A stretch of 64,000 nucleotides of DNA from an uncultured Pelagibacteraceae bacterium (GCA_902536765.1 CACAYM010000004.1:1-64000); one strand, 5' to 3'; shown: positions 51,267 through 61,270, numbered from the stretch's first letter. Notes: generated by a model from the sequence alone, not told the origin. Translations and numbers: made by a program.

Positions 51267-53884
51267 TAAAGATTTTTTATAGTTAATGATAGTTTTTTAA
51301 CATCATTTTGTAGATTATTATAATTACTTTTTTCTTGATGAACAATATGTTTCGGTGCTCGTTTGACAAAATCTTTGTTACTTAATCTAGAACTTATTTT
51401 ATCAATTTCTCCCTGATATTTTGCTTGTTTGGCAATAAGATTTTGCTTTATTAAATTCAAGTCTATATTTTCCTCAAAATAAAGTTTAAAAACATTCCCT
51501 TTAATTATCATCGAAGCTGAGGGGTGGCTCTTATCTTTTTCAAGGAAATTTGAAATACGTCCAAGTTTTTTTACAACTGTACTGTTTTTATTTAAAAAAG
51601 TTTTGTTTGTTTTGTCTATTTTGGCAAATGAAATATCTATAAAAGATCCAGGGCTAATACCTAATTCATTTTTAAAGGATCTAATTTCTGTAATAAAATT
51701 GATAATTTTTTCAACGTCATCAAATTTTTGTTTTTTTGATTTATCAGCAATCCAATTTGAATACATAAGATAATTTTTGCTATTATTATCTAATTTGTTT
51801 TTCAGCCAAATTTCCTCTGTAATAAAGGGTATAAATGGATGAAGTAAAACCAATATTTCTTTAAATACGAAACTAGCCATTTCTTTTGTCTCTTTGATGT
51901 CTGTTTTTTTATCTGAACTGAAGATGGTTTTGCTTAACTCCAAATACCAATCACAATATGAATGCCATACAAATTGATATACATTACGAGAAGCCTCATC
52001 AAATCTATAATCTTTTATATTTTTTTCGATTAATTGCTTTGTTTTGATCAATTCACCATAAATCCATCTGTTTATATTTAATTTTGCTTTCGGTGATTTT
52101 TTAATATTTTTAAGTTCACATTTGTTGTGAATTAAAAAGTTATTTACATTCCAAAGTTTATTTAAAAAATTTCTATTACCTTTAACTCTATCTTCAGACA
52201 ATTTAACATCTCTACCTGGTGAAGCCATTGATAAAAGGGTAAAACGTAAAGCATCTGCGCTATATTTTTCTATAAGTTCTAAAGGATCAATAACATTACC
52301 TTTTGACTTTGACATTTTTTGACCTTTTTCATCCCGAACAAGAGCGTGGACATATATATCTTTAAAAGGTTCCTTATTGAGAAATTCCATTCCAAACATA
52401 ATCATTCTAGCAACCCAAAAAAAAATAATATCAAACCCCGTTACCAATACAGACGTTGGATAAAATTTTTTTAGATAATCATTTTTTTGTGGCCATCCAA
52501 GTGTAGCAAAAGCCCAAAGTCCAGATGAAAACCATGTATCAAGTACATCAGGATCTCTTCTTAATTCAACATTTTTTTTATATTTTTTTTTTGCTATTTT
52601 TATTGCTTCATCCTCATCTGCTGCAACTATAATTTTATTATCAGGTGTGTACCAAGCAGGTATCTGGTGTCCCCACCACAATTGTCTCGAAATACACCAA
52701 GGCTCAATGTTATTCATCCATTGAAAATACGTCTTGGACCAGTTTGTTGGAAAAAAATTTGTTTTTTTGTTTTTAACAATTTTTTTTGCTTTAACAGATA
52801 ATTTTTTAGCATCCGCAAACCATTGATCAGTTAAATAAGGTTCAATAACTGAATTTGATCTATCGCCATATGGAACTTTATTTTTTATATTTTCCTCTTT
52901 AACAAATAAGTCACCTAAGTCATTTAAAATTCTTTTTCTTGCTTCAAATCTATCTAAACCTCGATAATTTGATGGCGCATTGTGATTAATTTTTCCATCA
53001 TCAGTAAAAATATTTATAATTTCTAATTTATTTCTTTTTCCTACATCGTAATCATTAAAGTCATGTGCAGGAGTAATTTTTACAGCGCCGGTACCTTGTT
53101 CTGGATCTGCATACTCATCAGCAATAATTTTAACTTTCCTATTAGAAAGCGGTAAAATTACATTTTTTCCTAAATACTTTTTAAATCTTTTATCTTTAGG
53201 GTGCACTGCCACAGCACTGTCTCCCAACATTGTTTCGGGACGAGTTGTTGCTATAGTAATAAAATCTTCAGAATTTTCTATTGGATATTTTATATAGTAT
53301 AGTTTTGAATTAACTTCTCTTTGATCAACTTCTAAATCTGAAATTGCAGTTTTTAAAACTGTGTCCCAATTTACTAATTTCCTAGATTTGTAAATTAGAC
53401 CTTTATTGTACATCTCTACAAAAACTTTTATTACAGATTTGGAAAGATTATCGTCCATGGTGAAAGCATTTCTTGACCAATCGCAAGAACATCCTAATTT
53501 TTTTAACTGATTAATTATTATGTCTCCGTATTCATTTTTCCATTCCCATACTTTGTTTATAAATTCTTCTCTTCCTAAATCTTGCTTATTAATATTTTCT
53601 TTTTCTAATTTTCTCTCAACCAAAGCCTGTGTAGCAATACCAGCATGATCTGTTCCTGGTTGCCATAAGGTTTCATAATTATTCATTCTATGAAATCTTG
53701 TAAGTAAATCCTGAATTGTATTATTTAACGCATGCCCCATATGTAGACTTCCTGTAACATTTGGAGGAGGTATAACTATCGAAAAATGTTTTTTATTTTT
53801 TTTTGGTTTAAATAGGTTTTTATTTTCCCAATACTTGTATATTTTATTTTCTACCTGATTATGAATATATTTATCTGAGCTCAT
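51266..53884 (-). CDS. valS: Valyl-tRNA synthetase
   Basis: The 872-residue class I enzyme has [24 protein letters not shown] (HIGH), [42 protein letters not shown] and [16 protein letters not shown] in the editing domain, [18 protein letters not shown] (KMSKS), the anticodon-binding domain and a C-terminal coiled coil (residues ~810-870). It pairs functionally with ilvD next to it through valine. It is the first gene of the valS-ilvD-manC-SMR run. Confidence 0.97.
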   Translation of the reverse strand: MSSDKYIHNQVENKIYKYWENKNLFKPKKNKKHFSIVIPPPNVTGSLHMGHALNNTIQDLLTRFHRMNNYETLWQPGTDHAGIATQALVERKLEKENINKQDLGREEFINKVWEWKNEYGDIIINQLKKLGCSCDWSRNAFTMDDNLSKSVIKVFVEMYNKGLIYKSRKLVNWDTVLKTAISDLEVDQREVNSKLYYIKYPIENSEDFITIATTRPETMLGDSAVAVHPKDKRFKKYLGKNVILPLSNRKVKIIADEYADPEQGTGAVKITPAHDFNDYDVGKRNKLEIINIFTDDGKINHNAPSNYRGLDRFEARKRILNDLGDLFVKEENIKNKVPYGDRSNSVIEPYLTDQWFADAKKLSVKAKKIVKNKKTNFFPTNWSKTYFQWMNNIEPWCISRQLWWGHQIPAWYTPDNKIIVAADEDEAIKIAKKKYKKNVELRRDPDVLDTWFSSGLWAFATLGWPQKNDYLKKFYPTSVLVTGFDIIFFWVARMIMFGMEFLNKEPFKDIYVHALVRDEKGQKMSKSKGNVIDPLELIEKYSADALRFTLLSMASPGRDVKLSEDRVKGNRNFLNKLWNVNNFLIHNKCELKNIKKSPKAKLNINRWIYGELIKTKQLIEKNIKDYRFDEASRNVYQFVWHSYCDWYLELSKTIFSSDKKTDIKETKEMASFVFKEILVLLHPFIPFITEEIWLKNKLDNNSKNYLMYSNWIADKSKKQKFDDVEKIINFITEIRSFKNELGISPGSFIDISFAKIDKTNKTFLNKNSTVVKKLGRISNFLEKDKSHPSASMIIKGNVFKLYFEENIDLNLIKQNLIAKQAKYQGEIDKISSRLSNKDFVKRAPKHIVHQEKSNYNNLQNDVKKLSLTIKNL

Positions 53885-53999
53885 ATGCTGATTTATAGTT
53901 TATAATTTAATAAACGTAATTAACAATATTCAAATTAAGATTGAATTTGAGGGCCTATTTACTATAAGCATAGTATAAATTATTTTATTAACAAATAAT

Positions 54000-54073
54000 G
54001 GTAACGTGGCGGAATGGTTACGCAGAGGATTGCAAATCCTTGTATCCCGGTTCGATTCCGGGCGTTACCTCCA
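54000..54073 (+). tRNA. tRNA-Cys (GCA)
   Basis: The cloverleaf has acceptor GGTAACG paired with CGTTACC, then T-CCA. The anticodon loop TTGCAAA between GAGGA and TCCTT gives anticodon GCA, and the T-arm has GGTTCGATTCC. The CCA is encoded. The 115-nt gap upstream back to valS is AT-rich and presumably holds the divergent promoters, but I could not fix them with confidence. Confidence 0.97.
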
Positions 54074-54123
54074 AAAAAGTAGTTGTTTTACATTTAAAAA
54101 AAAGTAAATTCTGAACTTTACAT

Positions 54124-54199
54124 TCCTCGGTAGCTCAGTTGGTAGAGCAGTTGACTGTTAATCAATTGGTCGCAGGTTCGAGTCCTGCCCGAGGAGCCA
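54124..54199 (+). tRNA. tRNA-Asn (GUU)
   Basis: The cloverleaf has acceptor TCCTCGG paired with CCGAGGA, then G-CCA. The anticodon loop CTGTTAA between GTTGA and TCAAT gives anticodon GTT. It is a queuosine-type tRNA and so a potential substrate of the Tgt at 18742. The CCA ends at 54199, directly against the stop codon of the convergent dehydrogenase (54200), with no spacer. Confidence 0.97.
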
Positions 54200-56248
54200 T
54201 CAATCCTTTTTTAATTTAAAAGCAACAAAAGCATCCCCTTGCTCTACTAAATCTGGATATATTCTTGCTAAACTCATTCCACCCGTTGCTGGTATTATAA
54301 CAAATTGTTCTCCGTTGACAGCATACACTGTTGGAGGTGCTGACCCTATATAAGGTAGTTCATATGACCAAAGTTCTTCTCCAGTTTGTGTATCAAACGC
54401 TCTAATAAGTTTGTCTAATGTGCCACCAACGAATACTAGATTACCAGCTGTAGCCGTTGCTCCTCCAAAATTAGCTGTGCCTGTATCCTTCATGCCTCTT
54501 TTTTTTAATTCATCAAAATATCCTAATGGAACCTGCCATAAAATTTTTCCACTATTTAAGTTTAATGCGGTCAAACTTCCCCAAGGAGGAGTGATACCTG
54601 GATAACCCTCAAGATCATCTAATTTATTATTTTTTCCAATATCTAATAAATTATTTTTTAATTCTAATTTTTTATTAATATCAAATGAACTAAAAACTTT
54701 AAATTTAGTTGGTATATCATGCGCAGTTACGTAAAGTATATTTTTATCAGAGTCTACTGATGCACCAGGCCATTGTGCACCGCCCCATAAATTATAAGAG
54801 ATAGTAAATTTATCTATTTCATGAGTTGGATAAAAGCCGTAATTAGACTCTTTTACTTGCTTTAAAACATGGTCACTATCCTCTTTAGATTTATTTGTTA
54901 TATGTTCTAACTTGAACTCATTCCTTGCAAATGGTTCAGGCAATTCTAATGACGGTTGGTATTCACAGGTTCTTTGTCCTGGTAATTTTGAAACTGGTGC
55001 TTTTTTTTTTACAAAATCAAATATCGGTTCTCCAGTATTTTTATCCAATATAATAGTATTGCCTGTTTTTGAAACCGCTAAAACAACATCTATTCTTTTT
55101 CCATATTTATTTATTGTTGTTAAAATAGGTGGACCAGCTATATCATTATTCCATAAATCGTGACAAGTTTCTTGAAAATACCAATTAATTTTTTTATTTC
55201 TTACATCAAAAGCTATTACACTGTCTGCATATAAATTTTTACCAGGTCTTTGAATTCCAACAAAATATGGTGCTGCATTACCAGTGGTTAAGTATAAAAT
55301 TCCATTTTTGTTGTCTGACGATATACCACCCCATGGAGAACCTCCTTTAAAGTCTCTTGCATTTACCAAGCTTTTATCAATCTTTCTAAGATAGTATTTC
55401 CATTTAAGATCACCATTATAAACATCGTAAATCTCTACAGCTGGAATTATTGATCCTATTACTATTTGTTCATCTATAATAGTAGGTGTAGTTGGAGAAG
55501 AACCTATTTTAATAATTCCATTGTCTCCAAAATCTTTTATAGGTTTGCCATTTTTGGCGTTTAATGAGATTAATTGATCGTCGTTGGTAAATATAAGTCT
55601 TAAGATTTGATTTTTTTTGTCTTCCCACAATAATAATCCTCTTTTTGCTGCATGAAATCCTCTTTCAACTTTATATTTCCATATTACTTTTCCAGTTGCA
55701 GCATTTAAACAAACTATAAAATTACCTGGGGTCGGAAAATATAAAAAACCATCTTTAACAATTGGGTTTGCTTGTATACTTTTTTTTACGTCATTAGATC
55801 TATATATCCATGCAACTTCTAAGTCTTTCACATTCGACCTATTAATTAAATCTAAATTAGAAAATCTTAAATTAGAATATCCACCATGGCTTCTCGTCCA
55901 ATTTGAATAATTTCGCTCGATATTTTCAATTTCTGTTCCTTTTTTAAAATTTTCTTTTTTCGCAGGTATTACAATTGTGGAAGGTAAACTATTTCTTTTG
56001 TTTTCGTCTTCTACTTCCCAAAATCTTTTATGGCTATCAAGAAATTGATTGCCTAAAATATATGGGATTTTTTCTATTGTGCTATAAATTTTTCTGATTT
56101 TTTTGCTATTTATATTTTTTTTGCTAAATGTAATTGCACTTCTATTAACATATGAAGGGTCATAATATGAAAGATCATAAATTACAGCCAATAAAGAAAG
56201 TATTATTAAAGAAAAGATTGTAAGAAATAAATATTTTAAATACTTCAT
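54200..56248 (-). CDS. Membrane-anchored PQQ-dependent (quinoprotein) dehydrogenase
   Basis: The 682-residue protein has one N-terminal membrane anchor (YLKYLFLTIFSLIILSLLAVIYDL). A periplasmic eight-bladed propeller with repeated docking motifs follows (LYFPTPGNFIVCLNAATGKVIWKYK, GDLKWKYYLRK, NKKINWYFQETCHDLWNNDIAGPP, NSGKILWQVPL, FDTQTGEELWSYELP). NWTRSHGGYSNLRFSNLDLIN and GSPWGGIS are typical of the glucose/quinate/shikimate quinoprotein group, but it lacks the multi-helix quinone domain of E. coli Gcd. It oxidises an alcohol or sugar with PQQ. The substrate is unknown and no pqq genes are nearby. Confidence 0.88.
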   Translation of the reverse strand: MKYLKYLFLTIFSLIILSLLAVIYDLSYYDPSYVNRSAITFSKKNINSKKIRKIYSTIEKIPYILGNQFLDSHKRFWEVEDENKRNSLPSTIVIPAKKENFKKGTEIENIERNYSNWTRSHGGYSNLRFSNLDLINRSNVKDLEVAWIYRSNDVKKSIQANPIVKDGFLYFPTPGNFIVCLNAATGKVIWKYKVERGFHAAKRGLLLWEDKKNQILRLIFTNDDQLISLNAKNGKPIKDFGDNGIIKIGSSPTTPTIIDEQIVIGSIIPAVEIYDVYNGDLKWKYYLRKIDKSLVNARDFKGGSPWGGISSDNKNGILYLTTGNAAPYFVGIQRPGKNLYADSVIAFDVRNKKINWYFQETCHDLWNNDIAGPPILTTINKYGKRIDVVLAVSKTGNTIILDKNTGEPIFDFVKKKAPVSKLPGQRTCEYQPSLELPEPFARNEFKLEHITNKSKEDSDHVLKQVKESNYGFYPTHEIDKFTISYNLWGGAQWPGASVDSDKNILYVTAHDIPTKFKVFSSFDINKKLELKNNLLDIGKNNKLDDLEGYPGITPPWGSLTALNLNSGKILWQVPLGYFDELKKRGMKDTGTANFGGATATAGNLVFVGGTLDKLIRAFDTQTGEELWSYELPYIGSAPPTVYAVNGEQFVIIPATGGMSLARIYPDLVEQGDAFVAFKLKKD

Positions 56249-56314
56249 TAATTTAAATTTTAGTTATAATTTAAATTAAATTACTTTCAAAAAAATTAAA
56301 TCAGCTATCTAGTC

Positions 56315-56686
56315 TCAGCCTGTCTTAGATATTCCAACTTGTGAAACCTGAAGGTTTTTCCCAAATTTTATCTTTTGGTCTTGAGTTAACTCTGAATAAA
56401 GCTTTAAAAGAAAATTATAATTAACATTCATATGACTTTCTTTTATTTTTTCTGCATTTATTGCGTATTCAGAAAAATCCTCAAAAAAGTAGTTAATTGG
56501 CACTTTAAGATAGTTAGATAACTGTAGTAATCTAATTGAACTTACGCCATTTGTACCTTTTTCGTACTTTTGAATCTGCTGAAATGTTACGTTGATTGCT
56601 TTTGCTACTTTAGTTTGAGTTAAGCCAAGTGCTAATCTTCTTAGCTTAAGCTTATTGCCTAAGTGTTTATTAAAATTTTCTTCCAT
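56315..56686 (-). CDS. XRE-family helix-turn-helix regulator
   Basis: The 123-residue protein has a Cro/C1-type HTH at residues ~8-65 (LGNKLKLRRLALGLTQTKVAKAINVTFQQIQKYEKGTNGVSSIRLLQLSNYLKVPINYFFED) and a helical C-terminus (NFLLKLYSELTQDQKIKFGKNLQ). This form is common in alphaproteobacteria and resembles SinR/stationary-phase regulators; targets are not known. It lies between the quinoprotein gene and the aap operon. A small inverted repeat (AGGCT-N4-AGCCT) 96 nt upstream of its ATG could be an operator, but this is weak. Confidence 0.88.
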   Translation of the reverse strand: MEENFNKHLGNKLKLRRLALGLTQTKVAKAINVTFQQIQKYEKGTNGVSSIRLLQLSNYLKVPINYFFEDFSEYAINAEKIKESHMNVNYNFLLKLYSELTQDQKIKFGKNLQVSQVGISKTG

Positions 56687-56834
56687 TAAGACCCCTCTTA
56701 AAATTAAGATTGAACTCTATCCTGAAGGTTTATGCAAGCCCTAAAATATTTTTTTTTTACCCTATTTATTAGCTTGACATAAGGCTAAAAAGCCTAAATT
56801 GCTTTTAAAAATAAAGTAAACTTATTTAGACTAA

Positions 56835-57569
56835 TTATAAAATTTGACTTAAAAATAGCTTAGTTCTATCGCTTTTTGGATTTGCAAAAAATTCTTTAGT
56901 CTCTGCTTTTTCTACAATCATTCCTTCATCCATAAATATAACTTCATCAGCTACTTCTTTTGCAAAACCCATTTCATGCGTAACAACAATCATTGTCATT
57001 CCACCTTTTGCAAGATTTACCATTGCATCTAAAACTTCTTTTATCATCTCTGGATCTAATGCAGACGTAGGTTCGTCAAAAAGCATTATTTTTGGCTGCA
57101 TACATAAAGCTCGCGCAATAGCAGATCTTTGTTGTTGACCTCCAGATAACTGACCAGGAAATTTATTTGCTTGATCAGCAATTTGAACTTGTTCTAATTG
57201 TTTCATAGCTAATTCCTGAGCATCTTTTTTAGGCATTTTTTTTACCCAAATTGGAGCAAGGGTACAGTTATCTAAAATAGACAAATGTGGAAATAAATTA
57301 AATTGTTGAAAAACCATCCCTACTTCAGCTCTAACTTGTTCAATATTTTTTGTGTTTTCAGAAAGTTCAGTACCATCAACTATTATAGTACCCTTTTGAT
57401 GTTCCTCTAACCTGTTAATACATCTAATTAAAGTTGACTTACCTGATCCAGAGGGGCCGCAAACAACAATTTTTTGTTTAGCTGAAACATCAAGATTTAT
57501 GTCTTTTAAAACCTGAAAATCTCCAAACCATTTATTTACATTTTCAATTTTAATTATTGGTTCAGTCAT
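56835..57569 (-). CDS. aapP: General L-amino acid ABC transporter ATPase AapP
   Basis: The 244-residue ATPase of the polar amino acid uptake family has Walker [43 protein letters not shown], signature [15 protein letters not shown] and Walker [16 protein letters not shown]. It powers AapQM. HTCC-type genomes often label the same gene yhdZ or glnQ. It follows aapM by 1 nt and is the last gene of aapJ-aapQ-aapM-aapP. Confidence 0.94.
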   Translation of the reverse strand: MTEPIIKIENVNKWFGDFQVLKDINLDVSAKQKIVVCGPSGSGKSTLIRCINRLEEHQKGTIIVDGTELSENTKNIEQVRAEVGMVFQQFNLFPHLSILDNCTLAPIWVKKMPKKDAQELAMKQLEQVQIADQANKFPGQLSGGQQQRSAIARALCMQPKIMLFDEPTSALDPEMIKEVLDAMVNLAKGGMTMIVVTHEMGFAKEVADEVIFMDEGMIVEKAETKEFFANPKSDRTKLFLSQIL

Positions 57570-57570
57570 T

Positions 57571-58842
57571 TTATCTTTCAGTTTTATATTTTGCTTCTAA
57601 GTTATAACTATATTTGCTCATAGCATAGCAAATTATCCAGAAAATTATAGCAGCAAATATATATCCCTCCATTGCAAATCCTAACCATTTTGGATTTGTT
57701 TTTGCCAAAGCTAACATTCCGGCCAATTCTGCTAATCCAACTACAAAAATCAAAGGTGTATCTTTAACAAGTGCTAAAAATGTATTGCAAATTCCAGGAA
57801 TTACTAATTTTAAAGCTTGAGGTAAAATTACAAATATATGCATCTTCCAATATCCCATGCCCAAAGATTTTGCAGCATCATATTGACCTCTTGGTAGTGC
57901 TTGTAAGCCACCTCTTATAACTTCAGCACAATAAGCTCCTTCGAAAAGTGTAATAGCTATAATTACTCTTACGAGTTTATCCATGAAGAAATCCTCAGGT
58001 AAAAACATAGGAAACATAACTGAAGACATAAATAATACTGTTATAAGAGGAACGCCCCTCCAAAACTCAATATAACCAATTGATATATATCGTATCATTG
58101 GAAGATTTGATCGCCTACCCAACGCCAAAACCATACCCAAAGGAAAACAGAAAATTAAACAGAAAAAAGAGACAATAAATGTTAAAGATAACCCTCCCCA
58201 CGCACCTGTTTCGACCCAAACTAAACCGAATGCACCACCAGAGATTAGATAATAAATTACTAAAAATGCAATTATTGGATAAATAATTACGTAATATAAC
58301 GCTAAATATTTTTTTAAATTATCTCTTAAGAAAAAGCCAAAAAATCCTAAAGCAATAACAAGAATAAATGCTAAATTAATCCTCCAATGTAAATCATTTG
58401 GATACATTCCATACATAAAACGTCTGAACCAAACTTTAACATAAGTCCAACAAGCTCCAGTCCCTGTGCAAGCCTCTTTGGTATCACCAGAAATATTTGC
58501 ATCAAATATCATCCAACTTAAAGATGGAGGAGTTGCTTTAATAATCGCAAAAATAATAAGAAGTGTCAGTATTGCGTTAAAATTATTTGTATTGATATTT
58601 TTATTAATAATATCTAAGCTTTTTATTCCAGAATATTCAGTTCTAATAAAATTCAATCCTATAAAACCAAGAATTAAAGGAAGAAAGATACTTAACATTC
58701 CTGGTAGAAAGGATGTGATATTTATCTTTAAAAAAGCATTTATTGCAACATCTATTATACTTATAGAAAAAAAGAAAAGACCTAAATATAGGAAATAATA
58801 GAAATTCTGCTTATTTGATTTTAGAAAATTTAGACTATTCAT
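57571..58842 (-). CDS. aapM: General L-amino acid ABC transporter permease AapM
   Basis: The 423-residue permease has an N-terminal multi-helix extension, then the HisMQ-type transport domain with [54 protein letters not shown] and the EAA loop [74 protein letters not shown] in the extension is characteristic of AapM/YhdY. It overlaps aapQ by one base. Confidence 0.94.
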   Translation of the reverse strand: MNSLNFLKSNKQNFYYFLYLGLFFFSISIIDVAINAFLKINITSFLPGMLSIFLPLILGFIGLNFIRTEYSGIKSLDIINKNINTNNFNAILTLLIIFAIIKATPPSLSWMIFDANISGDTKEACTGTGACWTYVKVWFRRFMYGMYPNDLHWRINLAFILVIALGFFGFFLRDNLKKYLALYYVIIYPIIAFLVIYYLISGGAFGLVWVETGAWGGLSLTFIVSFFCLIFCFPLGMVLALGRRSNLPMIRYISIGYIEFWRGVPLITVLFMSSVMFPMFLPEDFFMDKLVRVIIAITLFEGAYCAEVIRGGLQALPRGQYDAAKSLGMGYWKMHIFVILPQALKLVIPGICNTFLALVKDTPLIFVVGLAELAGMLALAKTNPKWLGFAMEGYIFAAIIFWIICYAMSKYSYNLEAKYKTER

Positions 58843-59993
58843 TATTTTTCCTTAATTTCTATTTTTTTGTTATACCAATTCATTATTGCTGCAATTGCTA
58901 AACTTATAGATAAATAAGTAAGCATTGTTATAGATACTATTTCAATTGCCTTTCCAGTCTGCATCAATGCTGTACCAGCAAAAACTAATACTAAATCAGG
59001 ATAAGCTATTGCTGCTGCTAATGATGAATTCTTTGTTAAATTAAGATATTGATTAGTAGTTGGTGGAATTATAATTCTTAAGGCTTGTGGCATAACTACT
59101 AATTTTAATATTTGATTAGGTGTTAAACCAACTGATGCAGCAGCCTCTTTTTGCCCTTTTCCAATTCCCTGGATACCAGCTCTTACACACTCAGCAACAA
59201 ATGTAGATGTGTATAATGATAAAGCTAAAACTAAAGCAATTAATTCAGGTGGCAAACCTATACCTCCTTCAAACACATAAGACGTTTTTGATAATTGTTT
59301 TAAGACAGGAATTCCAAAATCTAAGGATACACCTCCTATAAAAAACGTTAAAGCGGGAAGTAAGAATATTAATCCCAAGGAAATAAAGAAAACTGGGATT
59401 TGTTTTCCTTCATTCTCTTGAAGTTTTTTTGCGTACGTTGAAATTATTATAATAGAAACAATGACTGCTAAAATTGAATATAAGAAAATGTCTAAGTTTG
59501 TCCAAATAAAAGACGGTATATAATATCCCTTGATAGTCATGTAAGTAACACCAAACCATGGTCCAGCTTTTTCTGGAACAGGAAGTGCTCTTAATGCTGC
59601 GTAATACCAAAAGAAAATTTGAAGTAATAATGGAATATTTCTAAAGAATTCAACATACCAAGCTGCAGAATTTCTAATTAGATAATTTGAGGACAATCTT
59701 GCTACTCCAAATATTACTCCCAAAATTGTACAAAAAATTATGCTTATAAAAGATACTAATAATGTATTGAGTAATCCTACAAGATAAGCTCGAGCATATG
59801 AGTGTGAGCCACTATACTCAATAAGAGAAAACTGAACATCAAAAGAGGATTCTTGTGTTAAAAAACCAAAACCAAAATCAATTCCTCTATTATCCATATT
59901 GATTTGGGCATTGAAGGTAAAAAAACCAAATATGCCTAAAACAAACAAAACTGTTATGATTTGTGGAAGAATTTTTTTGATTTTGTTGTTCAT
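58842..59993 (-). CDS. aapQ: General L-amino acid ABC transporter permease AapQ
   Basis: The 383-residue permease partner of AapM has NMDNRGIDFGFGFLTQESSFDVQFSLIEYSGSHSYARAYLVGLLNTLLVS, ARLSSNYLIRNSAAWYVEFFRNIPLLLQIFFWYYAALRALP and the EAA loop GIGKGQKEAAASVGLTPNQILKLVVMPQALRIIIPPTTNQYLNLTKNSSLAAAIAYPDLV, the AapQ/YhdX pattern. A strong hairpin separates it from aapJ. Confidence 0.94.
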   Translation of the reverse strand: MNNKIKKILPQIITVLFVLGIFGFFTFNAQINMDNRGIDFGFGFLTQESSFDVQFSLIEYSGSHSYARAYLVGLLNTLLVSFISIIFCTILGVIFGVARLSSNYLIRNSAAWYVEFFRNIPLLLQIFFWYYAALRALPVPEKAGPWFGVTYMTIKGYYIPSFIWTNLDIFLYSILAVIVSIIIISTYAKKLQENEGKQIPVFFISLGLIFLLPALTFFIGGVSLDFGIPVLKQLSKTSYVFEGGIGLPPELIALVLALSLYTSTFVAECVRAGIQGIGKGQKEAAASVGLTPNQILKLVVMPQALRIIIPPTTNQYLNLTKNSSLAAAIAYPDLVLVFAGTALMQTGKAIEIVSITMLTYLSISLAIAAIMNWYNKKIEIKEK

Positions 59994-60007
59994 TAGACCG
60001 CAAATAT

Positions 60008-60044
60008 AAAAAAAAGGGCTAGAAAAATCTAGCCCTTTTTAAAG
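60008..60044 (-). terminator. Intrinsic terminator between aapJ and aapQ
   Basis: AAAAAGGGCTAGA-TTTT-TCTAGCCCTTTTT on the minus strand: a 13-bp perfect stem with a 4-nt loop and a T-run, 19 nt after the aapJ stop. It probably ends most aapJ transcripts and lets a fraction pass into aapQMP. The same layout is seen between pstS and pstC. Confidence 0.9.
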
Positions 60045-60059
60045 TATTTAAATCAAGAA

Positions 60060-61097
60060 TTATCTTGCTGGTGGTACGTATAAAATTCCACCTTTAGTCC
60101 AAAGTTGATTTGGACCTCTGTCAGGTAAGATACCTGGGTCAGCTATATTTCTTTTATAGCTTTCGCCATAGTTTCCTACTTGTTTAATAATCCTTAAACT
60201 CCAGTCATTATCTAGACCAAAAGCTGCTCCTAATTCACCTTCAGCACCTACAAGTCTTTTAATTGCAGGGTTATCTGAAGTCTTCATAGAATCAGCATTT
60301 GAAGAAGTAATTCCATACTCTTCAGCTTCGATCATAGTGTTTAATGACCAACGAACAATATCTTCCCAAACAGCATCACCTTGTCTTACAACTGGTCCTA
60401 AAGGCTCTTTAGAAATAGTTTCAGGTAATACAATGTGTTCATCTGGGTTTTTCATTTTTGTTCTTTGAGCTGCTAATCCAGATTTATCAGTCGTATAAGT
60501 ATCACATCTACCTGCATCATAAGCAGCAACAACTTCGTCAGCTTTTTCAAAAGCTACCGGCTCATATGAAATTCCTCTTGAATTAAAGAAGTCTCTCATA
60601 TTTAGCTCAGTTGTTGTACCAATGTTTGTACAAGCAGAGATACCATTTTTAAATTGGTTTACTGAAGTAATGCCAGAATTTTTTCTTACCATGAAACCTT
60701 GTCCATCATAAAAGTTAACTCCGACGAATGTAAGACCAATATCAGCATCTCTAGAAAGTGTCCAAGTTGTGTTTCTTGATAAAATATCAATTTCACCAGA
60801 TGTTAAAGCAGTAAATCTTTCTTTAGCACTTAGTGGAGTGAACTTAACTTTATTCGCATCTCCAAGTACCGCAGCAGCAACAGCTCTACATACATCAACG
60901 TCAACTCCAGTCCAATTTCCAGACGCATCTGCATTTGAAAATCCTGGAAGACCTTGAGAAACACCACATCTTACAAAACCTTTCTTCTGAGTGTTTTTAA
61001 GAGTTTTTGATTTCTTTGCCATAGCTTCTGTTGAAAATGCAAATAGCACCGCAAACATAGCCATAAAAGAAGTCAATTTTTTTATAAGATTAAACAT
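60060..61097 (-). CDS. aapJ: General L-amino acid ABC transporter binding protein AapJ
   Basis: The 345-residue periplasmic binding protein has a signal peptide ending AMA-K. It contains KGFVRCGVSQGLPGFSNADASGNWTGVDVDVCRAVAAAVLGDANKVKFTPLSAKERFTAL, SRNTTWTLSRDADIGLTFVGVNFYDGQGFMV, KSGLAAQRTKMKNPDEHIVLPETISKEPLGPVVRQGD and NYGESYKRNIADPG, the AapJ/YhdW signature. It captures a broad range of L-amino acids. The ribosome-binding site (AGAGGAAG) is clear, and the leader contains two inverted repeats. Confidence 0.95.
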   Translation of the reverse strand: MFNLIKKLTSFMAMFAVLFAFSTEAMAKKSKTLKNTQKKGFVRCGVSQGLPGFSNADASGNWTGVDVDVCRAVAAAVLGDANKVKFTPLSAKERFTALTSGEIDILSRNTTWTLSRDADIGLTFVGVNFYDGQGFMVRKNSGITSVNQFKNGISACTNIGTTTELNMRDFFNSRGISYEPVAFEKADEVVAAYDAGRCDTYTTDKSGLAAQRTKMKNPDEHIVLPETISKEPLGPVVRQGDAVWEDIVRWSLNTMIEAEEYGITSSNADSMKTSDNPAIKRLVGAEGELGAAFGLDNDWSLRIIKQVGNYGESYKRNIADPGILPDRGPNQLWTKGGILYVPPAR

Positions 61098-61120
61098 ATA
61101 TTCTTCCTCTTGTTTATTAG

Positions 61121-61140
61121 TTTATTTGTTAACAAATAAA
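61121..61140. repeat. 20-bp perfect palindrome upstream of aapJ
   Basis: TTTATTTGTTAACAAATAAA equals its own reverse complement over all 20 bases, 24-43 nt before the aapJ ATG. As RNA it would form an 8-bp stem with a UUAA loop. As DNA it is a symmetric binding-site candidate. It shares 3 bases with the neighbouring hairpin. Confidence 0.7.
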
Positions 61141-61161
61141 TTCAAAATTACTTTTGAATTT
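61138..61161 (-). promoter_or_regulatory. 10-bp hairpin with GUAA loop in the aapJ leader
   Basis: The minus strand reads AAATTCAAAA-GTAA-TTTTGAATTT, a perfect 10-bp stem closed by a GNRA-type tetraloop. If the promoter at 61167-61195 is right, the transcript begins at about the first base of this stem. Confidence 0.6.
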
Positions 61162-61166
61162 CTAAT

Positions 61167-61195
61167 ATTTAATCATGATATAAATAGCTCATCAA
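61167..61195 (-). promoter_or_regulatory. Candidate promoter of aapJ
   Basis: On the minus strand TTGATG (61195-61190), a 17-nt spacer, then TTAAAT (61172-61167). This would give a leader of about 60 nt. The -10 box is poor and TATATC nearby is an alternative. Confidence 0.35.
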
Positions 61196-61227
61196 TAGCA
61201 AATTTGGTAATTTTACCTTCAATTCTC

Positions 61228-61270
61228 AATAAAACCCATATTGATTTCAATGTATTAATATTTATGGGTT
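61228..61270 (-). terminator. Probable terminator overlapping the glycosyltransferase stop codon
   Basis: On the minus strand AACCCATA, which is the last codons and stop of the gene, pairs with TATGGGTT followed by TTATT after a 22-nt loop. The left arm is coding sequence, so the stop and the terminator share bases. Confidence 0.5.

Noticed and set aside
53885-53999. Promoter for tRNA-Cys (TTTACT-N17-TATTTT)
   Set aside because: Both boxes are weak matches in a very AT-rich gap, so I do not list it as a feature.
56782-56795. AGGCT-AAAA-AGCCT inverted repeat between aapP and the XRE gene
   Set aside because: The stem is only 5 bp and has no T-run, so it is not a convincing terminator. An operator role is possible but unsupported.
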